A stretch of DNA of 47,524 bases from an uncultured Eubacterium sp. (GTDB lineage: Bacteria > Bacillota > Clostridia > Lachnospirales > Lachnospiraceae), in assembly GCA_948579355.1 (NCBI GenBank), contig CAPAOV010000021.1, positions 1 through 47,524 of the forward strand. The letters run 5' to 3'. Within the stretch, counting starts at the first letter, position 1. The number at the start of each line of letters is the position of its first letter. The translations under genes and the position numbers were made by a program. This document shows positions 9,909 through 16,377 of this stretch, one piece after another. The notes below the pieces were generated by a model. The model made no database searches. It was not told the origin of the DNA and saw nothing but the letters and a program-made list of their open reading frames with translations.

Positions 9909-10628
9909 TTATATCGGAAGCATCACTTCCGTGACAAACACGCCCGGTTCATTTTTACGGTTTACATAACCGTCATACTTCTCAGTTATGCGGTCAATGC
10001 GCTGCAAACCAAAACCGTGCTCGCCCTGTTTTCGAGTGATAAAATCCGCCAGTTTTTGACGTCTTGATTCATTTGTGGAATTGCTGACGGAAATATAGAG
10101 CTGTTTACGGTAGATTCCCATGTATATACGCAAAAAGCGTTTTTCACTCTGTACCCGCATACAGGATTCTATCGCATTATCCAGAAGATTTCCCAAGATT
10201 GCACAGAGGTCTACATCACTTACCGACAATGCTTTCGGTACACGCGCCGTACAATTAACGGAAATCTCGTTTTTTCTGGCAATTGACACTTTACTGCTGA
10301 CGATAGCATCAGCGCTTACGTTCCCCGTACGGATGGCAATATCAATACTGTCCAAATCTTCTTCGAGATGGCTCAGATATGTCAATGCCTCGTCAATCCG
10401 TTTCAGCGACAGATACGCGTTCATCGTCTGCATATGATTGTGATAATCATGCCGCCATCCGCGCATTGTCTCGTAAATATTCTGAACTTCCTCTCTTTGC
10501 TTCGCCAGCACCTTATCCTGATAATCCTCCATTTTCTTCATCTCAGAATTTCTTACAAGAATCGCTGTTACAAGAGCCGTCAGTGCAACCGCTAATATTA
10601 ATATGATAATTTGTATTTCCATACTCAT
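9909..10628 (-). CDS. GHKL-type sensor histidine kinase with a single membrane helix
   Basis: I start it at 10628, where the ATG overlaps the TGA of the response regulator (ATGA) behind RBS GGGGAGA; longer upstream starts have no such site. The 239-residue protein has one hydrophobic helix (about 5-25), a coiled segment, an H-box RGWRHDYHNH (His near 60, AgrC/SpoOB-like), N-box LGNLLDNAIE and G-box GEHGFGLQRID. It therefore keeps kinase and ATPase parts but lacks the five to seven membrane helices that sense peptides in AgrC-type kinases. It should phosphorylate the LytTR regulator encoded just upstream. The signal may come through another protein, for instance one of the neighbouring exporters; that is inference. 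Confidence 0.88.
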   Translation of the reverse strand: MSMEIQIIILILAVALTALVTAILVRNSEMKKMEDYQDKVLAKQREEVQNIYETMRGWRHDYHNHMQTMNAYLSLKRIDEALTYLSHLEEDLDSIDIAIRTGNVSADAIVSSKVSIARKNEISVNCTARVPKALSVSDVDLCAILGNLLDNAIESCMRVQSEKRFLRIYMGIYRKQLYISVSNSTNESRRQKLADFITRKQGEHGFGLQRIDRITEKYDGYVNRKNEPGVFVTEVMLPI

Positions 10629-11356
10629 AAGGAGTCTCCCCTTTCTCTCTCCTGATAGTACTCGATAAATGCCTGATTGATTGCCTTGTAACAACTCTTG
10701 CTAACAGGTAATGTTTCCCCATTGTCCAAAAAACATTCCAAACGGCCAATCCTCTCTATATGGCTTATATTCGCATACAATCCCCGGCGTACCACGACAA
10801 AACCCTGCCTTTCAAATTGTTTTGCTATGGAAGAAAGACTGGATTTCCAGCGGTTAGCTTCGTGTGCTGTATGAATGTTTACATAGTGCCCCTCAGATTC
10901 AATGTAATATATATCAGAAAAGGGAATACGCTTCGTACAACCAGACGCCTGATACAGAAAGTATTTTGTCTCACCTGATTCGATTTCATCACAAATTTTT
11001 TCAAGTAATTCAAATAGAACTTCTTCCCGAACAGGTTTTAGTAAATAACGCACCGCACCTACTTCGTATCCCTCTATCGCATAGTCTTTCAATCCGGTGA
11101 GAAAAACAATATAAGCCTCTTTCTCTTTCTCGCGAATCTTTTTTGCCAAATCCATCCCATTCATTTTTCCCAATTGAATATCCAGAATAAACAGATGGTA
11201 AGGCTCTATATCTTCCTGACTAATCAGAAACTGCTCTGCACTTATATAGGTATCTACAAAAATTGTCCTCTGATGCTTTTTAGCATAAGTTTTTATTAAT
11301 CCGGTAATATATTCTGATTGTGGCTTCTCATCCTCACAAAATGCAATGCGTACCAT
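10625..11356 (-). CDS. LytTR-family response regulator
   Basis: 243 residues. The N-terminal receiver domain has the acidic pair in FCEDE (residues 8-10), the phosphorylatable aspartate in LFILDIQLG near residue 59, the T in VFLTGL and the lysine in YLLKPV. Residues about 135-240 form a LytTR DNA-binding domain (DIYYIESEGHYVNIHT, FVVVRRGLYANISHI). RBS GGGAGG lies 6 nt before the ATG. It is the first gene of the minus-strand unit and overlaps the kinase by 4 nt. LytTR regulators typically control bacteriocin, competence or export genes, so the four downstream exporters are the obvious candidate targets. Confidence 0.92.
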   Translation of the reverse strand: MVRIAFCEDEKPQSEYITGLIKTYAKKHQRTIFVDTYISAEQFLISQEDIEPYHLFILDIQLGKMNGMDLAKKIREKEKEAYIVFLTGLKDYAIEGYEVGAVRYLLKPVREEVLFELLEKICDEIESGETKYFLYQASGCTKRIPFSDIYYIESEGHYVNIHTAHEANRWKSSLSSIAKQFERQGFVVVRRGLYANISHIERIGRLECFLDNGETLPVSKSCYKAINQAFIEYYQERERGDSL

Positions 11357-11465
11357 GGCCGCCTCCCAATATTAAAACTGTTATAAAATGATGTTGTGGT
11401 AACCTCATATGTATAAATTTCCCTTTTCATGCCCATACTATCACAAAACCTAAAGGAGGGCAATT

Positions 11466-11924
11466 ATGCAATTAACAGAACAGGAAAAAACAGTTATCAA
11501 AGATCTTCAGACTCAAGAGCAGACTTGTATTGAGAAATACCGCTTCTATGAAAATTCAGCAAAGGACCCACAGTTGAAAAACCTCTTTCATCGAATCGGT
11601 AATGAGGAGCAAGAGCATTTCGATTCTCTTGCGCAGGTACTCAAAGGTGAAGTTCCTAACGTAGAAGCAGCCCGCAGCGGTATGGAGGGCTTTTCCCCAA
11701 CTACCACATACGAGGCTGGTGATAATTCAGAAAATAAGCGCCATGACCAATTTCTCTGTACCGACACAATTGCAACGGAGAAACTTGTTTCCGGCACTTA
11801 TAATACTGAACTGTTCGCCTTTGGCGCAGCCGCTATCCGCCGCCTGCTCAATCACATTCAGACAGAAGAGCAGAACCATGCGGAAATGATTTATAAGTAT
11901 AAGACGGCAAACGGAATGGCATAA
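11466..11924 (+). CDS. CotF-like ferritin-fold spore coat protein
   Basis: 152 residues, helical throughout, read divergently from the response regulator. The C-terminal half matches the Coat_F family pattern: D-IATEKLVSGTYNTELFAF, then AAIRRLLNHIQTEEQNHAEM and K-ANGM. The N-terminal half repeats the ferritin-like EEQEH motif (near residue 43). The Glu/His pairs could bind metal, but coat proteins of this family are considered structural. RBS AAAGGAGGG precedes the ATG at a good distance. A strong terminator follows, so the gene is monocistronic. It implies a spore-forming lineage. The exact coat function is not deducible. Confidence 0.78.
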   Translation: MQLTEQEKTVIKDLQTQEQTCIEKYRFYENSAKDPQLKNLFHRIGNEEQEHFDSLAQVLKGEVPNVEAARSGMEGFSPTTTYEAGDNSENKRHDQFLCTDTIATEKLVSGTYNTELFAFGAAAIRRLLNHIQTEEQNHAEMIYKYKTANGMA

Positions 11925-11931
11925 GACAGAG

Positions 11932-11982
11932 CTGCCGCATCGGAAAGGCTTAATCGCTTAATCACCGGTGCGGCAGTTTTTT
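11932..11982 (+). terminator. Rho-independent terminator of the CotF-like gene
   Basis: CTGCCGCATCGG (11932-11943) pairs with CCGGTGCGGCAG (11965-11976) as a 12-bp stem with one G-U pair, followed by six T. Confidence 0.85.
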
Positions 11983-12098
11983 GCCTAATTCTGCAAGAAA
12001 AATCCGTTTTCTGCAACAGACCTGCATTTACATAAATGAACTGACGATACCATATACGAGTTATAATTGTTTAGGAGGTGAAATCTTAGACTATCAAA

Positions 12099-12188
12099 AT
12101 GATACAAAAAAATAAAAAAGCTCGGCCCATGTTTGGAGAGCTTCGCAATTCCGAATGCCAGAAGAATTGCAGAAAGGAGAACACATGA
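12099..12188 (+). CDS. Possible 29-codon leader ORF
   Basis: ATG at 12099 opens 29 codons (MIQKNKKARPMFGELRNSEC and onward) whose TGA overlaps the ATG of the next gene (ATGA). A strong AGGAGG (12073-12078) lies upstream but about 20 nt from this ATG, so it is poorly placed. A small hairpin (GCAATTC 12145-12151 / GAATTGC 12164-12170) sits just before the RBS of the next gene. It may be a translational-coupling leader or chance. Confidence 0.2.
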   Translation: MIQKNKKARPMFGELRNSECQKNCRKENT

Positions 12189-12898
12189 GTTTAGTAAATG
12201 CATTAGGCAGTAGTAGTGACTTGAACGCTATGAATATGCCGGCAACTGACAAAGGAAATAGTCAGAAAAAAACAATGAAAGAAATGTTTTCGCAGTTGTT
12301 GCAAGATAAGGAAATGCCTTTAACAGAATTTACAACCGCTACTTACCCTTCCGGTGAGAAAGATGTTCCCGATGATGTTTATTATACGTTTTATACCCGA
12401 GATGGAATCTATTGCCGCAAACAGGGAGAGTCCGAATTAGAGTGGCAGCTTCCGTTTGCAGATTCGTCACAGTATGAAAAGGTTATGTCTTATTTGCAAA
12501 CACTGGATTCCCAGAGTAATTTAAGGTTTGCCTGTCACGAAAATTTTTGGCGGGATTTCCTCAACGACGGAATCGACATGGACAAATTTAATAATTTTCT
12601 GGAAACAAGAGTCAATAATGGTGTTCCCAATTATCTTAATGTACATAAAACGGGGGTCAATATTGATAAACAATCAGCCCAATATTCGAAATACATGAAC
12701 CAGCCGGATTTTGTAAAAAAAATCTGCTACTCGGCAGAAGAAGCATTCCGCACCCTTTTTGGCATGGAAATGTATCCCCAAAACACGCAGTTTAGTGCGG
12801 ACGCATTTAGTAGTAGAAGTTACCTGAATCGTATTGTACATAACCATTATATGCAGCAGCTTTTGGCAGAAGAAGATTTGTTCAACTATAACGCATGA
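12185..12898 (+). CDS. Conserved-looking protein of unknown function, 237 residues
   Basis: I chose the ATG at 12185 because AAAGGAGA lies 5-6 nt upstream; an earlier in-frame ATG at 12155 lacks one. I do not recognise a family. The protein is soluble with no signal peptide or membrane helix. It has a serine/asparagine-rich N terminus (LGSSSDLNAMNM), an aromatic-rich middle (DDVYYTFYTRDGIYCRKQGE) and a charged helical C terminus (YLNRIVHNHYMQQLLAEEDL). An upstream TATAAT (12062-12067) could be its -10. The stop codon overlaps the ATG of the next ORF. The location between a coat gene and acetyltransferases gives no clue to function. Confidence 0.72.
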   Translation: MSLVNALGSSSDLNAMNMPATDKGNSQKKTMKEMFSQLLQDKEMPLTEFTTATYPSGEKDVPDDVYYTFYTRDGIYCRKQGESELEWQLPFADSSQYEKVMSYLQTLDSQSNLRFACHENFWRDFLNDGIDMDKFNNFLETRVNNGVPNYLNVHKTGVNIDKQSAQYSKYMNQPDFVKKICYSAEEAFRTLFGMEMYPQNTQFSADAFSSRSYLNRIVHNHYMQQLLAEEDLFNYNA

Positions 12899-13194
12899 GG
12901 AGATGGTATTTGCAGATTAATGGATTTGAAAGTATATCCAATGAAAGGTACAACCAAAAAAGATACCGGGAAAGGCACGGAGGCACATTCGGAACATGGC
13001 AGACACTCCATTATTACCGCGCAAATGCTTCCGATAACGGTAATTTCCATCTTACAAAATCAATCGATTCCTGCTTGTCAATACGGCAAAACTGGCTGTT
13101 GATGATTGAGGAAATGAAATCGTTATATTTTAAATCGGGATTGTATAAACAATCTTTTGATGGGGATTTGCTATTACAGAGTCTAGGACAATAA
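12895..13194 (+). CDS. Possible downstream partner ORF, or a frameshifted remnant
   Basis: The ATG overlaps the previous stop as ATGA and opens 99 codons, ending shortly before a hairpin. There is no separate ribosome binding site, so expression would rely on coupling. A second frame inside it (ATG at 12920, 60 codons, beginning MDLKVYPMKGTTKKDTGKGT) also looks protein-like. This raises the possibility that the true gene switched frame and is broken. I recognise no domain in either frame. A protein alignment against relatives would decide which frame is real. Confidence 0.33.
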   Translation: MRRWYLQINGFESISNERYNQKRYRERHGGTFGTWQTLHYYRANASDNGNFHLTKSIDSCLSIRQNWLLMIEEMKSLYFKSGLYKQSFDGDLLLQSLGQ

Positions 13195-13230
13195 TTAGTA
13201 TAGAAACTAGGCAACAATTATACTATAATA

Positions 13231-13268
13231 TGAACCGCATATATTTGAATACAAATGTATGCGGTTCA
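13231..13268. repeat. Inverted repeat, possible terminator
   Basis: TGAACCGCATA (13231-13241) and TATGCGGTTCA (13258-13268) form a perfect 11-bp stem with a 16-nt loop. The following bases (TTGTAG) are a weak U-tract, so it may act as a poor terminator of the 12185-13194 unit. I see no gene in the rest of 13195-13417. Confidence 0.6.
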
Positions 13269-13417
13269 TTGTAGATTACATAATGCCTAGAAAAGAAACG
13301 GGAATGGTAAGAGACCATGGTTTCCCATTTAAAATTCTATCCAAAAGATTTGAACTTACTGTTTCCTGAGCCAAAGACATATATACTAAATTAAATAACT
13401 AGAAAAAATCTGCCTCA

Positions 13418-13960
13418 TTATAAGGTATACCTCATCTCATGCCATTCCTCACCGCCCCATGTCGAGTTGGCGATTCCCCCGTCGGTGAAGCCGAATTTTT
13501 CATACATTTTTATTTTGGCATTCAAGCAGGTAAGAAAAACCGTTTCCCGATTTCTTCCCTTTTCTCTTTTCAGATACTGAAATACAAGTTCCCTGCCAAG
13601 ACCCTGATTGCGATATTCCGGCAGTACATCCAAGCCGAGCAGCATAATATTTTTCCCCTGCGGATTATACAAACGGACATCAGTAAAAAATTCATCCCGA
13701 AAAGCATCTTCATTCGTAGCAATCCCATTCAAAAATCCTGCTATCTTTCCTTTTTGCTTATCAACTGCCACTAAAAACAGCTCGGACGCTGCGGCAATTC
13801 TTTCTCTAATGCTTTTCTCGGAACAGGCTTCATTGGGCGGAAAACAAATCCGCTCAATTTCTGCTGCCTGTCCTGCCTCACCCTGTTCTATATCACGAAA
13901 TACAAACCTTTCACAAAGAGACAATGTTTCTTTTTCCTGTATGCCAGATTGTTTGTTCAT
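13418..13960 (-). CDS. GNAT-family N-acetyltransferase
   Basis: 180 residues. The order of motifs fits the AANAT-like branch of GNAT enzymes: an N-terminal ERICFPPNEACS-IRERI element, then a strand ELFLVAVD, then the acetyl-CoA loop LGLDVLPEYRNQGLG (about residues 108-122), then KMYEKFGFTDGG near the C terminus. It should transfer an acetyl group from acetyl-CoA to an amine; the acceptor is unknown. RBS AAAGGAAAGGA precedes the ATG. It is flanked on both sides by non-coding DNA and stands alone on the minus strand. Confidence 0.87.
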   Translation of the reverse strand: MNKQSGIQEKETLSLCERFVFRDIEQGEAGQAAEIERICFPPNEACSEKSIRERIAAASELFLVAVDKQKGKIAGFLNGIATNEDAFRDEFFTDVRLYNPQGKNIMLLGLDVLPEYRNQGLGRELVFQYLKREKGRNRETVFLTCLNAKIKMYEKFGFTDGGIANSTWGGEEWHEMRYTL

Positions 13961-14037
13961 ATGACAAATCCTTTCCTTTATCCATTTAATTTTATTGTAC
14001 TAATCCCCCCTTAAAAGTCAAGAAATTTTCACTAATC

Positions 14038-14235
14038 CATCAGCATACACCAATCGTACAGCGCATAATGAACTATATGGAAGCATACATATTGGATTCG
14101 ATTCCCTTGCCCATATTTTTTCCCACAACAAATACTACTTATGCCACATTTTTAAAGAAGAGACCGGCACGACAATTTATAACTATTTACTGCTGCTACG
14201 CATTGCGCCCGTCTGCGGTAAAACGTTGATTTGTT
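14038..14235 (+). pseudogene. Decayed AraC-type regulator, DNA-binding fragment
   Basis: Two frames together recreate an AraC C-terminal domain. Frame one from 14044 reads HTPIVQRIMNYMEAYILDSI. After a one-base slip in the T-run near 14115-14121, a second frame reads SHNKYYLCHIFKEETGTTIY then NYLLLLRIA, the typical helix YL-IFKKETG-T-YNYL--LRI. The second half of the domain is replaced by a sequence shared with the resolvase gene. There is no start, no RBS and no full domain. This is the only content of the 390-bp gap 13961-14350 apart from a promoter. Confidence 0.6.
14212..14233. repeat. 22-bp exact copy of the 3' end of the resolvase gene
   Basis: The stretch beginning TCTGCGGTAAAACG and ending TTGATTTG is identical to 19791-19812, where in the minus frame it encodes KSTFYRR of the serine resolvase HTH. 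The match stops abruptly on both sides and joins the AraC remnant, so it looks like a recombination scar. Confidence 0.6.
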
Positions 14236-14298
14236 TTCTGAGTTGAGTTCTTATGGTATCTTTGTTTGAAGGAAATTATGGAATTATATTGAATGGCA

Positions 14299-14307
14299 TG
14301 GTATACT
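14299..14307 (+). promoter_or_regulatory. Extended -10 promoter for the acetyltransferase gene at 14351
   Basis: TGGTATACT (TG, one base, TATACT at 14302-14307) lies about 44 bp upstream of the ATG. No good -35 is seen, as expected for an extended -10 promoter. Confidence 0.45.
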
Positions 14308-14350
14308 ATTTATGTTTCTTAGAACAAAACTATGTTTATAAAGGAGTACA

Positions 14351-14884
14351 ATGATTGAATTAGTAAAGGCTGGTACGTCGGATGCTTTGGTGATAAATAG
14401 TATCTCGAAACGTTCATTCGAAAGTGATGTAGCGGTAGGAGCTCCTATCAAAGGAGGCCCTACCGGGTATATGTCGATACAGTTTCATACAAAAATGGCA
14501 AGGTCAAATCATTTATACAAATTGTTACTGGATGGGCTTATTATAGGCACTGCTATTCTTTTTGCGGAGGGAGACAAGCTTACCATAGGAAGAATATTTA
14601 TTAGTCCGGAACACCATAAAAAGGGATATGGTGTTTATATGATGCAGGAAATTGAGGCAATGTTTCCTACTGTAAAAGAAATTTATCTTGACACTCCTAT
14701 TTGGAATATTCGCACAAATTCTTTCTATCAAAAGCTGGGATATACCGAATATAAGAGAGACAAGGAGTTTGTTTATTATACAAAAAAAGAAACCGTTGAC
14801 TGGGACAGTTTCTCTATTCCCAGCGAGAGAAGCGCCGATGTAGAAAATTATATGAAAGAAATGCGTGATAAGGACAGATTATAA
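14351..14884 (+). CDS. GNAT-family N-acetyltransferase
   Basis: 177 residues. The acetyl-CoA site is RIFISPEHHKKGYGVYMMQE (about residues 75-94), followed by the strand EIYLDTPIWNIRTNSFYQKL and GYTEY, the usual end of a GNAT core. A charged tail of about 30 residues (ENYMKEMRDKDRL) follows the core. RBS AAAGGAGT lies 5 nt before the ATG. The acceptor substrate is unknown. It is transcribed away from the other acetyltransferase at 13418-13960, from which it differs strongly in sequence, so it is not a recent duplicate. Confidence 0.87.
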   Translation: MIELVKAGTSDALVINSISKRSFESDVAVGAPIKGGPTGYMSIQFHTKMARSNHLYKLLLDGLIIGTAILFAEGDKLTIGRIFISPEHHKKGYGVYMMQEIEAMFPTVKEIYLDTPIWNIRTNSFYQKLGYTEYKRDKEFVYYTKKETVDWDSFSIPSERSADVENYMKEMRDKDRL

Positions 14885-15021
14885 ATTTGTTTATTCTTTA
14901 CTTTCTTAAAATTCGCTTACGAATACCACAACGGGGATGAGATGCTTGCATAGAAATTTTTATCTCTTTTTTTCCTACTGGCATTATAGCATATGCAGGG
15001 AGCACATGCCTTTTCTTTTTG

Positions 15022-15294
15022 CTATAACCCGAACAAATCCGCATGGGTGCCAGTTCTGTCGAGATATAATTCATTTTCGTACAGCCGGTATATAAGCAAC
15101 CAATCAGGGGAAATGTGGCACTCCCGACGTCCGGTATAATTTCCCTTTAAGGCATGGTCTTTATTTTTCAGTGGAAGCGGAGCCGGTATTCGTAACGTGT
15201 CCACTATGGCATTTAACAGGCTGATATTGTAATTGCGCTTTTGGCATAGCTTTAGGTCACGCTTGAATTGTGATGTCAGATTGAGTTTTAACAT
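15022..15294 (-). CDS. YafQ/RelE-type mRNA interferase toxin
   Basis: 90 residues, the usual length of the family. The C-terminal half carries the YafQ signature RECHISPDWLLIYR then RTGTHADLF, with the conserved HI, W and terminal H-x-DLF. The N terminus KLNLTSQFKRDLKLCQKR also fits. In this family the toxin cleaves mRNA at the ribosome and is silenced by the antitoxin encoded just upstream. The gap between the genes is 3 nt, so they form one operon. This is a complete type II toxin-antitoxin system by sequence. Confidence 0.88.
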   Translation of the reverse strand: MLKLNLTSQFKRDLKLCQKRNYNISLLNAIVDTLRIPAPLPLKNKDHALKGNYTGRRECHISPDWLLIYRLYENELYLDRTGTHADLFGL

Positions 15295-15297
15295 AGC

Positions 15298-15540
15298 TTA
15301 TTCCTCCAGAATCTGGGCAAACAATTCCTCTGTTGAACCCTCAAAGTGCTGCCCGTTTCCGGTTCTTATCATTTCATCCGTTTCAGCCATTGCTGCAATT
15401 GTCTCTGCATTTGGCTTGAAATCCGGATATATGTCAAGTCCGGACATTTCCCCCAGTCCTTCAAGCATATTGATAACAAAAATCATTTTATCGTCCGGCA
15501 AACGGTCAATCATATTTTTGGCAATTTCCTGATAGCTCAT
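15298..15540 (-). CDS. Antitoxin of the YafQ-type pair
   Basis: 80 residues from the ATG at 15540, which is well spaced from AAGGAAG; a GTG at 15549 is also in frame but overlaps the binding site. The N terminus MSYQEIAKNMIDRLPDDKMI resembles short clostridial antitoxins, and the acidic C terminus (FEGSTEELFAQILEE) would wrap the toxin. It should repress its own promoter and neutralise the toxin. It is not a classic DinJ by sequence, so the antitoxin call rests mainly on order, size and the partner. Confidence 0.78.
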   Translation of the reverse strand: MSYQEIAKNMIDRLPDDKMIFVINMLEGLGEMSGLDIYPDFKPNAETIAAMAETDEMIRTGNGQHFEGSTEELFAQILEE

Positions 15541-15681
15541 AGTATACACTTCCTTTCTTGGTTATTGTATGCAGCGGCAAATGTTGTATTCACTTGTTGG
15601 CATTACCTATATTGGATGTTCGTCTAATAATAAATTGCTAATGGCTGCTACCTCTATTCTGCGCGTTTGAGAATATGTTTC

Positions 15682-15805
15682 CTATTTTTTGAAACTGGCA
15701 GGAGTTTTTTTAATATCCTCCATAGTTAAAACAAAGCATTGTTCGAGGTCTGATGGTTTTTTCAGCAATGTTGAGCATTGCCCGAACTTTGTTAGTAACT
15801 GACAT
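15682..15805 (-). pseudogene. Frameshifted remnant of a small XRE-type HTH regulator
   Basis: From the ATG at 15805 the minus strand reads MSVTNKVRAMLNIAEK and then, after a one-base slip in the A-run near 15755-15762, KPSDLEQCFVLTMEDIKK to a TAG at 15682. The beginning matches a common clostridial family of 60-70 residue HTH proteins that start M-S-TNKVRALL and continue K-K--DLAE. The recognition helix part is missing. No other gene is visible in the gap 15541-15984. Confidence 0.42.
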
Positions 15806-15883
15806 ATTGCATTCCCTCTCATCTTTGTTTGTTAAAGAGAATATAACACAAATGATTATTAAATTCAAGAAATAGAAAAATCA

Positions 15884-15910
15884 AAAATGGAGCCGGAAAG
15901 ACTCCATTTT
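15884..15910 (-). terminator. Terminator of the DUF2500-like gene
   Basis: AAAATGGAG and CTCCATTTT form a 9-bp stem. On the minus strand it is followed by TTTTTGATTTTTC. It lies about 75 bp after the stop of the 15985-16317 gene. Confidence 0.65.
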
Positions 15911-15984
15911 CTATCTACAAGTGTAAAATTCGGATTATAGCATATGCAGTAATTCTTTTCAATATACTCATCACAAAAATTTAT

Positions 15985-16317
15985 CTAACTCTTTTTCTCC
16001 CGCTTAAATGACTGAATTGTTTTCCCTTTAAAGGAAATAATTCCCGCATCACCTACTGCTATAATCAGTTGATTGCTCTGAAAATTCCGAAGTTTCAATC
16101 GTCTGCCATTTTCGCATTCTATTACATACCACTCAATATTTCCCTGTTGAATCGGCTTTTCTATAATTTTAGCCCTCATTGTCTGCATTGGTTTCGAATT
16201 GTCTTTGTTTTTCAAAAACAAGACAATTAGTAACATTACAATACAAACTCCAATAAGCACTCCAAAAAATATAGGTAAATACTGCACCAAATCCGAACTG
16301 TTAATCTGTACACGCAT
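15985..16317 (-). CDS. DUF2500-like small membrane protein
   Basis: 110 residues. One strong membrane helix (about residues 13-36, LPIFFGVLIGVCIVMLLIVL) follows a short outside segment, and a beta-rich cytoplasmic domain ends with GDAGIISFKGKTIQSFKRE. That ending, together with MRAKIIEK and a YVIECENGRRLKL strand, matches the DUF2500 pattern. Function is unknown in the family. RBS GGAGGA precedes the ATG. It lies 60 bp behind the large lectin/M23 gene on the same strand with no terminator between, so it may be co-transcribed. Confidence 0.7.
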   Translation of the reverse strand: MRVQINSSDLVQYLPIFFGVLIGVCIVMLLIVLFLKNKDNSKPMQTMRAKIIEKPIQQGNIEWYVIECENGRRLKLRNFQSNQLIIAVGDAGIISFKGKTIQSFKREKKS

Positions 16318-16377
16318 CGCTTTATCCTCCTCTGCTAATCATAAAATTGTTTGTCGTCTCGTGACTTCTTACTATTG

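Noticed and set aside
11357..11465. Peptide pheromone or bacteriocin precursor gene near the LytTR system
   Set aside because: I checked the gaps 9800-9908, 11357-11465 and 2323-2497 on both strands. No short ORF with an RBS and a leader-type sequence was found.
13014..13217. 67-codon minus-strand ORF opposite the uncertain 12895-13194 ORF
   Set aside because: No RBS, no domain, and it runs against a hairpin; the plus-strand ORF is at least coupled to an upstream gene.
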